DNA from: Plantago ovata | Taxonomy: Eukaryota > Streptophyta > Magnoliopsida > Lamiales > Plantaginaceae | Direction: 5' to 3' | Length of the DNA: 64,000 nt | Assembly (NCBI GenBank): GCA_028274465.1 | Contig: CM051457.1 | Span: forward strand, 102,919,982 to 102,983,981 | Part shown: one piece after another, positions 44,030-61,754 of the stretch | Layout: each line of letters begins with the position of its first letter | How positions within the stretch are numbered: position 1 is the stretch's first letter | Notes under the pieces: model-generated | The model's input: only the letters and a program-made list of their open reading frames with translations | Told to the model about the DNA's origin: nothing | Database searches by the model: none | Position numbers and translations under genes: made by a program

Positions 44030-47000
44030 GCCGACCGATTGAGCTTTTACGCAAACTCGGTTTTCTTAATAAAATAACTATAACCCTCCACACACAAAAC
44101 ACACAATTCAGCGTTTACTGTGTGAAATTTCTTTTTTTTTCTCTCTGCAAATTCCCGTCTTCTTCTCCTGCTGAATCTCAAACTTTTCCGATCAATGGAA
44201 GAAACAAGCCGATTGTTCTTCCTTTTTTTTTCGTTTTCTGCTACCTTCATGTTGGATTCAGTGTTCTCAATGTGTTTTGTGAGATCTAGGGTTTCGAATT
44301 TGGTTTCTTCTCAGATCTGATATCACAAATCTAGGGGTTCTGATTTGAAGCATGACGAAGAGGAAGGGTTTTTTCGGTGTTCCAGACGCTGCTAATCCGT
44401 TGAAGTAGTTTTCACGACGGAGAGTTGATTCTTCCAATAAGGGTATGTTAGTTTAGTTCTTGATTTTGATATTGTGAATCTGTTTTTTTTGTTGTGATTT
44501 GAAGTGTTTGTGGATGTATTCATTCTATTATATGCTCTGTTTGTGTGATGTTATGGTTCAGGTGTTTTTATGTTACGGTTTTAAGTGTTTGTGGTATGCT
44601 TATAAGGTATTTTGATGTTGTTTCCGATGGATTTTGGTTTTGTTTTAAGTGTATCTAGTATGCTTAATAATATACTTAATTTATGTTGTTGAATTTTTTT
44701 TCTTTTAGTAAGTGTTGCTGGTATGCTTATAATGAATTTTGGTGTGTTTTTAAGTGTCATTGGGATTATGAAATTGATTTAAGTGGGGATATTATGATTT
44801 TAGATGCTGATATTTGTGTTGTTTTAGTTTTAAGAGATCATGTTATGCTATGTAAGGTCTTGTGTTATGTTTTTAGGGGGTGTAATATTGTTATGCTACT
44901 TTAGTTTTCTTGCTGAAAGGGTTACGGTGTAGTCTTATGATTTTAAGGGGTCGTGCTATATTTATAAGGGATATTTATAAGACATCATGTTATATTATTG
45001 TTTTAAAGTGTGATATTGTGCTTTTAAATGTGTTGCTGATATTTTACGTTTTTCTTTTTTCAGTTGTTGATGCTTTTGACACTGTAAGGAGAGAAGATTA
45101 AATAAGAGGAAAAATGTCCCTGTTGTTGGTATAATTGTTGGTTTTGTAGCTGCTGGTGTTTCAGATTATGAAGAGTTGGGACAATTGAACGGAAGCTACA
45201 TAGTTTGTGAGTTGTGTTAAAAGTCAACAATATTTTGAGTAGGATTTGTAATAATGTCCTGGACAAACTATTTTATTTGGATGTTATTTGAAGTAGCTTC
45301 TAATTTGAGCAGTTACCTTTTGCCTTTTTGCACAATTAGTTTGTGTATGTTTTAAAGCAGTGGTTTAATATGAAACTCTTATATGTTCTGGTTATAGTTT
45401 TTTATATATGATGTTATGGCTTTAAAATACAAGATGTTGCGATTGTTGGACAAATTGTGCATGTTGGATGTTATTTTGGATCGAGTAGTGTGTGATGTTG
45501 ACAGTTAGTCTTTGCTATTGGATATTTAGTTTGTGTATGATCTTAATTGGTTTTAACATGCAAGCATTGTATGGTGAAGTTTAGTTTTCTGTCTAATTTC
45601 TGAAGTAGTATAGCAAATGTCCATTAAATTCTTAATTGATTTCTTAGAAGCACGTACAATGGTGGGTACTAAAACCACAATTGTACGTACTTTAAACCAC
45701 AATAAGGATATTGGTAACTACACCAACAGGTTATAAGAGATATATGTTACGTTTTAAGGGTTTGTCATAAGAGTTACTGATGATATGTTTTGTCTTTCGA
45801 TATTATACTTCTAAAATCTTTTGTTATACTTTATTTAAGGCGCAACGTAAAATCATGACATCATGCAATGAGCTAGTGTAAAATTAAATAGTTCATTCAT
45901 GTAAGGATTAAAACATTTAGTCAATTGATGTTTCAACAACTAGTATTATCAAATCAACAAATTTACAATAACCGTTCTCCATTAAAATCTTAATTTGAGT
46001 TTTTAGAACAACAACATATAATGGGTACTTATAACCACAACTTGGATACATAAAACCCCAACAAGGGTACTTATAACACACCAACTGTTGTATGAGATAT
46101 ATGAGACCATGTCAACTAGTGTAAAATTGAATGGTTCATTATATTCATGTCAGGACTGAAACATTCAGACAATTGGAGTTTTTAAAACTAGTATTCTCAA
46201 AGTAACAAAATTACAACAAGCGTTCATGTGGTGTTTCTTATGCAAAATGAATCTGGATCTTTGAAATTGGCTTCTCGCGAGTAAACTTGTTCATGATCTT
46301 TGAAGCAACAAAATGTTTATGATACTTGTAGTCATCCTTTGTCATTACATCTCTCCAGAAAATAGCAGTCGACCTAGCATCTTCACCTACAGGTAGAGGT
46401 GATAAAATTATGGATCTTAATCCTTTTGTTTATGAAAAAAAAAAAGCATTTCTTTTAATTTTTTTGTTCATGTACATGCTTAAACCATAAGAATACGATC
46501 ACGTAAAACTTACCATGACCAATTAAAATTATAACAGTATACCTAAAAAATTATACCAATTGACGACATGAAAATAATAAATGATATTACTAAGATCCAT
46601 AGCATCAAAACTTCAAATTACAACAACATGCTTTAATATCATAGTGAGACATCTTATAACCACACCAGATTTCAATCAAAATAATGTAAAAGGTTCAATT
46701 AACATGTTGATGAAAATTTGAAATACAATAAAAATGTTGCTAGAATCACAACATGTTTTCAATTATGAACCTATAAATGTATTTTATAAAAGAATAACAG
46801 TAGAATATAATGTTATAAATAGGAGAGCTTATAACCGAAATTATCATAAAAACCAGTGTTAAAAGTATACTATGCAGATTAAAAACCATAACACAATTTG
46901 ATTCAATGAAACAATGCAGAAATATACTACACAAACTTAGAATCATGCATAACAACAAGGATTAAAAGTATCCAGGAACTTACGAAATTGTTGTTCACGT

Positions 47001-48950
47001 TCGATTTCTTCAATTACTTCCACATCTCAAATTGGATTTCACAAGTATCTGAAATCTGAACATTTGATCAACAAATCGGAACGTAAATCAATCGAAAATC
47101 AGAAAAGCAAAGAAAAATCGTCAAAATACGCAAAAACACACAGTAAAACTCTGTAAATACACGCAAAAAAAGAGAGAATCGATGTTGAATTAACATCACG
47201 TCAGTAGAAACCATATATAACATGTTACATTAACAACCATAACATGGCATTAATTATCAAAAGAAAAAAAATGCAGAGATATACTAGACAAACTGAAAAT
47301 GTTATAACAACGTCGATTAAAACCGTAACATGTCATATTAAAAACCATAACATGCTGTTATCCAATGAAAAAAAAAAAACAGAGAGACATACTAGACAAA
47401 CCAAAAATATTATAACAATGTCAATTAAAACTATAACACGTCATATTAAAAACCATAGCACGGTGTTATCAAATGAAAATATGCATTAACATACTAGACA
47501 AACTAAACATATTATAACAATGTCAAAATACACCACATTTATCTCCTCATGTTTCCTATGAACAGAAGTGACCTTGAAGTAGCAACTTGGCAATGGACTT
47601 ACTCAAAACTTAAGCACGATTAACACGTAAACAACCCGATAACCGCTTTGGTTCCCATAAACTAAAACCACAATAACAACATGATTTAAAATCACACCAT
47701 ATATTCTATCTTAAAACTATGAGGCAACATTAACAATCTACTTAATACATAAACCATATCAAGCATGCTTAGAACCAGACCACAAGGTGTTAACACTATA
47801 ACAACAGTAATTAAAACGACACCAATATTACTAAAAACTGTATCAATAGCATTTGAATTTAATGCACGCTAAAAAAATCATATCATTGCTTTGAATCATT
47901 ACATGATATCTTAAAGTCATAACAAGGTTCCATAACAGTACACCATACATACTAAACACTATAGGATGACACTATTTAATCAATATAATGTAGAAGCTTA
48001 AAATCATAACAAAAGGCTTAAAGTACACCAGCTTACAGAATTGCTGCTCATGTTGCACTTCTTCAATTAATTGCAAATTCGACGAGCATCCTTCTAGAAT
48101 AGCATGCTGAAGAAGTAAAATATTATAACCATGTTGTTTAAAACCATAACACGACGTGATGCAATGAAAAAATGCAAAATTATACTACACAAACATAGAG
48201 CTATAACAACAAGGCTTACAGCTGGTAATTAGGAATTTAGATTAAAAACCATAACACGACGTGATTCAATGAAAAAATCCAGAAACATGGTAGACAAACT
48301 AAAAACCAGCAACAACAAGGCTTAAACATATTATAACAACGTCGATTAAAACCATAACACGATAGTTTAAAAACCTTAACGCGGTGTTATCGAATGAAAA
48401 TATGCACAAACATATTACATAAATATCAAACCAGGACAGGAAGGCTTAAAAGTATATAGTAACGTACGGATTTGCTGCTCTGGTTCAATTTATTCAATAA
48501 TTTCCAGATCTGAGAAGCTTCCTTCTTCACCATCGTTGATTTGCAGATTCGAATATTCTAGCAGCTAAATCGGAATGTTTCGTACATTGAATTCATCGAA
48601 AAAGCATGAAAACATCAATCGATCATAAAAAACAGACCTGAATCTGGAAAATCATCAAATTCTATTGGAAATCGTATAGAAATCAAAGATTTGTTGTTTA
48701 ATTCACCTGTATAACGTTCATCGGAGCTTTTTTTGATGAAATCCGGTGAAAACAAGCTTCATTCGGCAAGATTCCGTCAATTTTTCGGCGAGATTCTTCG
48801 ATCTGCAGAGAAACACGCAGTTTCACGTTCTATTGTGAGTTTTTCTATTTTTCTTTGTGGTGCCTTATGTGCCAAATATTACTTCATTACTCCATTTTCT
48901 ACTAAAACATATTAAATAATTACTTTTTATATTGTTTGAGGTGAATTAAG
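44030..48950. repeat. Large inverted array of GTTATGGTTTTTA motifs
   Basis: The left part (to about 45800) repeats TGTTATGGTTTTAA-like words; the right part (from about 46000) repeats the complement, TTAAAACCATAACA, most regularly at 47240-47500 with a period near 115-120 bp. A second block, TTGCTGCTC..TTCAAT..TTCCA, recurs on the right at about 46985, 48040 and 48475. The outer ends (44150-44240 and 48690-48830) are loosely complementary. No protein frame is supported: open stretches are translations of the repeats. Nature unknown; a long foldback or subterminal-repeat DNA transposon is the best guess. Confidence 0.5.
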
Positions 48951-49755
48951 GGCTATTGATTTTTTTCATTGGCTATTAAATAATAGTACTCTTCTAAGAA
49001 GCCTTTTTCATTTTTTAACCCAAAAGAACCTACATATATAAAGAGTGGTCTGAGTACTAGCCAGCCAACCATTTTTTTAATTCCGGCGTGATTGATTGTG
49101 TAATTGTAGTGTCGTTTTATTAAATTAGATTAGATTTGATCGTTGTCTTTTGTTATTGGACCATTTACTCCGAGTCTGAGAAAAACACCAGAAAGGGACG
49201 TGCCCCATGTGCTTGCTTATAAAAGTGCAACCCTTTATTATTACAAAATACTTCAAATCTTTGTGCTCACCGCGTGTGGAACTTCAAGTCTTCAACTATG
49301 AGATCATGCCATTACTCACTTTTTAGTTTATAGCATGATTAATACTCGTATTAATCTCTATTGTAGACTTCTAGTAGTATTGTACTATTGTTTGATTAAT
49401 ATTCCTTAATCTCTATTGTAGTAGTAGTACTTTAATGTTATTTTTATTTAAATGAAAGCTGAAATCATTACATGAATATATATACTGTTATAAAAAAAAG
49501 TTTCGATTTTGCAACATGGACATGGTACTTGTACTTGGTACAACTTGCATCATGGTCCCTCCGGTCCTCAACCTGACGGTATCCGATCCGCGTCTTTAAT
49601 TGGGCCCCATTAAGAATCGTAATGACAGCTAAGCATACTGATTAATGATGCTTATCCTCTCTAATGCTAATATACTACTGCTATTAACAACGACTAATAA
49701 CGACTCACATGTGATACATACTACTAGTAGCATTATTAATATTTAATACTGTTAA
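48951..49755. other. Intergenic DNA, no gene seen
   Basis: AT-rich, with repeated TAATCTCTATTGTAG at 49353 and 49411. No coding signal. Confidence 0.4.
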
Positions 49756-50570
49756 TGTTGGATTATGTCCGGATTCGCTGTACGAACTAAAGGACGACTT
49801 ATCTCGGCGGCTAGGGCACACATGTCCGACATATAAGCCCTAGTCCGACAAAGAGATTACTCCTGGAAAGGCCCTACTCGGAACTCATGTCCGACATACC
49901 GCCCGAGAAGCATGTTTGCCAGGGCTGCAGGCGAAATATCATGATCCGATACCTCAAGATATATGTCCGACACATGGCTTGGTATCGGACATGGCGCGCG
50001 AGACACAATCTTCTCGGACACTACGGAAGTTTTTATATGGCCCATCTGAAGTAAACAAAGTCACACGATATCGTACGGATGTCGGACGGTACCTCGGACA
50101 TCGGGTCGTGTATCGGACACCTTGTCGGACGAAGGAACATGACAAAATCCTGGAACATTCCTTAAAGCATGTAATTACATACATGTCCCTGAAGAAACCC
50201 TAATTTGGTACGTGGGCCAGGCCCATTAAGCCAGCTAATAGGCTTTTAGCCTTGAGATTCAATCATAGTCGTACACTTGGCGCAATCCCAGGAGTCCTAT
50301 CACTATTTGGGAAACACTATAAATAGTGGACATCATTCAGCTCAAAAGGTAATCATTATCTATCCTACTTTATACTATATACACCAGAGTGACTTTCAAC
50401 CCTCTAACCGTAAAGTCGATTATTCGGTTTGATCACTAGACAAACCGGAAAACCGTTACTAACCTCCCCCTGAAGTTATTTTCAGGACTTCACTTGCAAT
50501 GGAAGGAGGCTAAAGTCAAGAGGAACGATTTAGAACGTATTAGAAGGACTTAATAATTTACCCATCAACA
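49756..50570. repeat. LTR-like sequence rich in TCCGA motifs
   Basis: Starts TGTTGGATTATG and may end ATCAACA at 50570 (TG..CA). A TATA box, CTATAAATAG, lies at about 50317, preceded by about a dozen TCCGA/TCGGA words, six of them CCGAC. This layout fits U3-R-U5 of a solo LTR, but no 5-bp duplication was found, so the limits are provisional. Confidence 0.5.
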
Positions 50571-51119
50571 AATACCACACACAAATACAAATATATACCA
50601 ATAAAACTCAAAATAGTTCATATATATAGTATATAGGGAATTATAAGATCACACAAATTATACAAATCACATCATCATTAAGGTGTGATTTTTTATTGAT
50701 TCTCTACATCAATCTTAAGATGTGTTATTCAATGCCAATTATCTCAAATCTAAAATTAATACTTGACAAATATTGAAATATACGAATCGAAAAGTTGATA
50801 TTTGTGTAATTAGTGTGTGGATATTAGATAAATATATTTTTTAAAGAATATTGCATGAATATTAAAAAGAAAAGAACACTCCAATAAATGATTTCATTTA
50901 ATATTACATTGATATTGACTTGACTCGTAACATTTCACTATTTATTAACTTTGTTCTAGCGAAGTATATCATCAAGTTAATCGTAAATTATACCAGCATC
51001 ATAATTAAAATATGTATTTATAATTTTCAAATATAAAGTCTTTAATGAATCCTCGATATAATTTAATAATAATAGACCAGAAAGGAGTAATTAATTAATT
51101 AATTAATTAAGAAAAAGAA
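50571..51119. other. AT-rich upstream region of THE1
   Basis: No repeats of note apart from (TTAA)n at 51090-51110. Presumed promoter region of the receptor kinase gene; no single core element is called. Confidence 0.4.
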
Positions 51120-51469
51120 AAGCAAGCAGAAGCAGCAGCCTGATGACTTGAGTGTTCATTCATGGCTATTTCCCTTTCATCAGTCCCATTCACTCACAGA
51201 ACAGAAGCAGTCTAGTATTAGTATATCCAAAAACCACCACCCACATTATCACTTGACAACAGCTGTTTCTTCTCCCAATTGGGATTTCTCTGTATTTCTC
51301 CTTTCTTCTACTCCTCCTCCTCCATTTGAGTGGGTCCACAAACCCGAACATGACAACAACCTAATCAAATCACACACTCAACAGCCTGTAAAGAAGAGAA
51401 CTTCTTTCACCCCCCCCCAAAAAAAAAACTAATGCACTTTTCCCATTGTTTGCTTCAGACACTTTTGAG

Positions 51470-51656
51470 GTAATAATGTCTTGCTCTTTCAATTGCTAGT
51501 TCTTGTATTAATTTTACTCTATCTTGTTAATTAACATTTTGGTACAAGATCTTGTTTTGAATTGTGGGTTTTGTTGTAATTGGAGTCTTTTGCCTGTTTG
51601 GTTCTGTTTCCATTTCCAATTTGCAAGAATTGATAGTATTCAATTCATTGTATTAG
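51470..51656 (+). other. Probable 5' UTR intron of THE1
   Basis: TTGAG|GTAATAATG at 51469/51470 and TTGTATTAG|GGTTG at 51656/51657 form a 187-bp T-rich intron ending 18 bases before the ATG. Inferred from splice-site shape only. Confidence 0.4.
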
Positions 51657-51674
51657 GGTTGTTTGGAGAGAATA

Positions 51675-54200
51675 ATGGATATAGTGAAGTGGGCTTTTCT
51701 TGTACTTGTTGTGCTTGTGCTTGGGTTTGATGATAGTAATGTGTCACATTGTGCATTTGCTCCGCCTGATAGCTACTTGCTTGCTTGTGGATCTTTGCAA
51801 AATGTGACATTTCTTGGTCAGACATATGTGCCTGATACCGCCCGTTCCGCGGTTTCTTTGAAAACCCAAGGGGGTTCTATTGTTGTTTCGTCGAATTCTA
51901 CTGCCCCGTATACACTGTACCAGTCCGCGCGTGTTTTCACGAGCGTGGCTTCGTATAGGTTTGATGTGAGGCGACAGGGGCGGCATTGGGTTCGTCTACA
52001 CTTTTATCCTGTCCCGGGGCATAACTTGAGTTCTGCGTCGACTAGTGTCGTGGCTGATGATTTCGTGCTGTTGCATAACTTCAGTTTCGGGAGTTACAAT
52101 GGTACTTACCTCTTTAAGGAGTATGCTATCAATGTGACTTCGAGTAGTTTGTCGATTAGTTTCATTCCCGGTAACAGCTCTGTGGCTTTTGTTAATGCTA
52201 TTGAAGTCGTGTCTGTTCCGGATAACTTGATTCCGGACCAGGCGCCGACTGTACCATCTGCTGGTTCCTTTACCGGCATTTCTGGCCTTGCACTGGAGAC
52301 GGTTTACCGTTTGAATATGGGTGGTCCGCTGATCACTGCGCAGAACGACACGTTGGGGAGGACTTGGGAGAATGACGTGAAGTATCTCCACATGAACAGC
52401 TCAGTGGTGAATGTCTCTGTTACTCCTTCGAATATCAAGTATGGTCCGCAAGTTTCGCCTGAAATTGCACCAAATTATGTTTATGCCACTGCTGAATCAA
52501 TGGGAGATGCAAATGTTGTTAATGTGAACTTCAACATCACTTGGGTTTTTGTAGTCGATCCCAGTTTCTCGTACTTCCTACGGTTTCACTTCTGTGATAT
52601 AGTGAGTGATGCTTTGAACAATCTTATCTTCAACCTGTATATTAATACTGATTCGGCTATTGGGAGTCTGGATCTATCAAGTCAAGCAGGGAATTTGGAT
52701 GTGCCGTATTATAGGGATTTTGTCTCCAGAGTTCCGGCAAATTCGAGTAAGCTGACTGTCAGTGTTGGTCCAGATACAACCGCCGATTACATAAATGCCA
52801 TCATGAACGGACTGGAAATCATGAAAATTAGCAATGAAGTGAGAAGCCTGATTGGTCCTTCGGCTGTGGATGCTATTCTGACAAAGCATGCAGAAAAGCA
52901 CAGGACGGGTATCATACTCGGCTCTGCTATCGGGGGTGTGGCTGCTTTGGCGTTTCTTGGATTGTGTTATGTCTGCTTGGCAGCTCGCAGACCAAAGGCT
53001 GACCAACAAGGAAATTCATGGCTTCCTCTACCGTTATATGGAAATTCTTTGACGCTGACGAAAATGTCTACCACTTCCCAAAAGAGTGGCACAGCAAGTT
53101 GCATCTCTTTAGCTTCACCCAATCTCGGCCGTTTCTTCACGTTCCAGGAGATAATGGAGGCGACAAATAAGTTCGACGAAACCTTGCTTCTTGGTGTCGG
53201 TGGTTTTGGCCGGGTATACAAAGGTACACTGGAAGAAGGAACTGGAGTGGCTGTGAAAAGAGGGAATCCTCGGTCTGAGCAAGGTATTGCGGAATTCCGG
53301 ACGGAAATCGAAATGTTATCCAAGCTTCGGCACCGGCACCTTGTTTCTCTAATTGGGTATTGTGATGAAAGATCAGAGATGATTCTGGTTTATGAATACA
53401 TGGCAAATGGCCCTCTGAGAAGTCATCTCTATGGAGCAGATCTCCCGCCTCTCCCTTGGAAGCTTCGTCTTGAGATATGCATAGGTGCAGCCAGAGGTCT
53501 ACATTACCTTCACACTGGAGCAGCTCAGAGCATCATTCACCGTGATGTAAAAACGACAAATATCCTCTTAGACGAAAATTTTGTGGCGAAGGTGGCTGAT
53601 TTCGGTTTGTCTAAAGCTGGACCGTCTCTGGATCAAACTCACGTGAGCACAGCTGTCAAAGGAAGCTTCGGTTACCTTGATCCTGAATATTTTAGGAGGC
53701 AACAGTTGACTGAGAAATCAGATGTGTACTCGTTTGGGGTTGTTCTGATGGAGGTGCTATGTACAAGGCCGGCCTTGAATCCTGTACTTCCCAGGGAACA
53801 AGTAAATATTGCCGAATGGGCAATGACATGGCAAAAGAAAGGAATGTTGGATCATATTATGGATAAGAATCTTGTTGGAAAGGTGAATCCTTCTTCTTTG
53901 AAGAAATTTGGAGAGACGGCAGAAAAGTGTTTGGCGGAGCATGGTGTTGATAGGCCTTCGATGGGTGACGTTTTGTGGAACTTGGAATATGCTCTTCAGC
54001 TTGAAGAGGCGGCCTCTTCAGCTCTCACAGAACCAGATGACAATAGTACAAATCATATCACCAGCATTCCATTGGCACCACATGAGCCATTTGACAATAG
54101 CATGAGTATGAACGGAGTACATTCTGGGACAGATGACGATGGAGAAGATGTTGCAACCAGTGCTGTTTTCTCGCAGCTCGTAAATCCACGTGGCAGGTGA
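51675..54200 (+). CDS. THE1: Receptor-like kinase THESEUS1 (CrRLK1L family)
   Basis: A plasma-membrane receptor kinase that, in this family, monitors cell-wall integrity and perceives RALF peptides, restraining growth when the wall is damaged. The single-exon frame gives 841 residues, the usual size. Residues 1-27 are a signal peptide. Two malectin-like domains follow (about 30-190 and 205-400; PPDSYLLACGS, RHWVRLHFYP, SVAFVNAIEVVSVPDNLIPD, YRLNMGGP). A membrane segment lies at about 411-435. The kinase runs from about 487: GVGGFGRVYKG glycine loop, VAVKR lysine near 526, HRDVKTTN catalytic loop near 622, DFG near 641, and GSFGYLDPEYF activation segment. All catalytic residues are present, so it should be active. 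The C-terminus PDDNSTNH ... TSAVFSQLVNPRGR is the THE1 subgroup tail, not FERONIA's. The ATG at 51675 is chosen; an upstream TTG in frame is not a plant start. Confidence 0.93.
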   Translation: MDIVKWAFLVLVVLVLGFDDSNVSHCAFAPPDSYLLACGSLQNVTFLGQTYVPDTARSAVSLKTQGGSIVVSSNSTAPYTLYQSARVFTSVASYRFDVRRQGRHWVRLHFYPVPGHNLSSASTSVVADDFVLLHNFSFGSYNGTYLFKEYAINVTSSSLSISFIPGNSSVAFVNAIEVVSVPDNLIPDQAPTVPSAGSFTGISGLALETVYRLNMGGPLITAQNDTLGRTWENDVKYLHMNSSVVNVSVTPSNIKYGPQVSPEIAPNYVYATAESMGDANVVNVNFNITWVFVVDPSFSYFLRFHFCDIVSDALNNLIFNLYINTDSAIGSLDLSSQAGNLDVPYYRDFVSRVPANSSKLTVSVGPDTTADYINAIMNGLEIMKISNEVRSLIGPSAVDAILTKHAEKHRTGIILGSAIGGVAALAFLGLCYVCLAARRPKADQQGNSWLPLPLYGNSLTLTKMSTTSQKSGTASCISLASPNLGRFFTFQEIMEATNKFDETLLLGVGGFGRVYKGTLEEGTGVAVKRGNPRSEQGIAEFRTEIEMLSKLRHRHLVSLIGYCDERSEMILVYEYMANGPLRSHLYGADLPPLPWKLRLEICIGAARGLHYLHTGAAQSIIHRDVKTTNILLDENFVAKVADFGLSKAGPSLDQTHVSTAVKGSFGYLDPEYFRRQQLTEKSDVYSFGVVLMEVLCTRPALNPVLPREQVNIAEWAMTWQKKGMLDHIMDKNLVGKVNPSSLKKFGETAEKCLAEHGVDRPSMGDVLWNLEYALQLEEAASSALTEPDDNSTNHITSIPLAPHEPFDNSMSMNGVHSGTDDDGEDVATSAVFSQLVNPRGR

Positions 54201-54540
54201 AAAGTAACTTAATTGTTTTGTCTTTCATCACACAGGCCGGACATGAACTTTACAACCGGACTCACAGAACATTTTATACACAATTTTAGCAGGAGAAGAT
54301 GAGGACATGTAATTCTTCTCATTCTGAGACTTTCTCATCATTTACATTTTTTATAAATATAATTCAAAGTTTTTATCATATGATTATTGGTGGGATAAAT
54401 GCATGGATCAAGTATATACCTTTACCACAGCGCTGTACTTGAGTTTAGCCGAATAATGTAATTCCCTGTTCGGTATACAATACCTTTCTCTTATAGTAAC
54501 ATGCATAATGCGCAATCATTTCAATTAAGAAGGTGATCGA

Positions 54541-54858
54541 TGGAATCATATTGTTCTGATGAGATTGTTGCTTGTTTAGACTTCTGCTGTCATATTTCTT
54601 CTTTTGGGCATATAATACAGGTAATTGAATCATATAGTTCTGATGAGATTCTTGCCTGTTTTAAATTTTGTTGCCTGTCATGTTTCTTCTTTTCCACACA
54701 TGATACAAGAAATAGAATCATATCATTACGAATGATGCCATTCTTGCCTGTTTTTAAATTCTACCGCAGTCGTGTTTCTTCTTTTACATGCATAATACAA
54801 GTAACTGAATCATATAGTAGTTCTGATGAGATTTTTGCCTGTTTTTAATTTTACTGCT
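54541..54858. repeat. Four diverged tandem repeats of 84-92 bp
   Basis: GAATCATAT followed by TTCTGATGAGAT, then TTGCCTGTTTTAAATT and TTTCTTCTTTT, recurs from about 54543, 54627, 54715 and 54807. Located 340 bp downstream of the THE1 stop. Confidence 0.75.
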
Positions 54859-56182
54859 AATATGAGTCCCTAGAAACTGTTCAGAGTAACTACTAATATT
54901 ATCAGTGCTGCAGTTCATCTACTCATCCTTGATCTGTTCTTGTCCAATTTGCATGTCGATTTCTCCTGTATAGTTACTCTCAATTACACCATCTGTGGCG
55001 ACACCTCACATAAGTGGGAACGGCCCGAAATAATTGTTAACAAGATACTACTAACCAGAACTAGTAGCCAGAAGTGATGAGTATGATTTTCTGGTAATCC
55101 ATTAGAAGAAAACTCAATCATCTCCGTTATACTGTCTTGGAAAACTGGATTAATGGGCATATCCAAAAGTCCAAGATAAGGGAGCAATACGAAATGCACG
55201 GTCTCCTGGCAAGAGTTCACCTTGCACTTTTAGCATAGTGTTTCTCGGGAAATTCTTCCATGGATCAGGACTACGGATTTGTAGATGTGGCAGAAAATCA
55301 ACCACATCACTTGAAAAATGTGATGAACCAAGTCTATAGTAGTAGACTTTTCAGCGTTTCTTCAAGGTTTCAAAAAAGATCCAGTTTTGCATAGGTCCTT
55401 TGACATTTTCAGAGGTCATTAGTTTTGCTTAGGTCCTTTGACATTTTCAGAGGTCTTCAATGACGGATGAGCTCAACGATGCCATCACAAGGTTGTGATA
55501 CAGAGTTATATTAGCAAATTTAAGCATCTGTGGACACTGCCATGTAACTAAAAACAAATCTACAGTCTACTTAATCTGCGATCACAATGATGTCATCACT
55601 CATCATGTATCTCTTTCTTTCAGTGGACAAGCCAACAATGAATAGTTTCATCTAGTCCCTTTCTAGCTTGGTGTTATGTGGCAATGTTGCAGTAACATTG
55701 TTTTTTTAAACTACCAAATGTGAGAATCTTGAAGTGTTTTATCACCCACTTGCGTTTGTATGCCACCGATGACAAGGTGATGACTGATGAGGATTGCTAG
55801 TACCTACGGCCACATAACCAGAAGTTCCCATTCACCATTGTCTTCCAATCAACTCAGGGAAGTTCATCAAAACAAAACCATTTCTATATAATGAGAACAC
55901 ATCAATTCAGCCTGAGGTCCCAGCAAAAATACATCGCTCGGGTACGTACTGTTTAATAGAATACAAATTAATGGGTATGTTAGGATAATCAAAGACATCG
56001 TCTGCTCTATGCAAGCCACTCGAGCATAAGCTCAAGCTGAATGGTGATTTCTCCAGGTAATAGAGATGGACCATCCGTACCATTTCATCTCACTTCCAGA
56101 CTATTGTAATGCTCAGTCTGGTTTCTAAATCTATTCGGCTTTCCAACACTCAGCCTCGGATTCAGTAAGATGCAACACAGCA
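54859..56182. other. Spacer between convergent genes
   Basis: Holds a 38-bp tandem duplication at 55383-55458 (TAGGTCCTTTGACATTTTCA twice) and a minus-strand open stretch at 55150-55350 that is not recognised. The 3' UTRs of THE1 (left) and the mannosidase (right) presumably extend into it. Confidence 0.4.

Positions 56183-61754
<5,572 letters not shown>

Noticed and set aside
47244-47489. 81-codon frame with internal repeats
   Set aside because: It is the direct translation of the tandem AACCATAACA units and has no support as a gene.
49099-49108. TTGTAGTG as the right end of a CACTA transposon covering the 44-49 kb array
   Set aside because: No CACTACAA left end or 3-bp duplication was found near 43-44 kb.
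51663-51674. Upstream extension of THE1 by four residues
   Set aside because: The extension starts at TTG. Plant nuclear genes use ATG, and the first ATG at 51675 gives a normal signal peptide.
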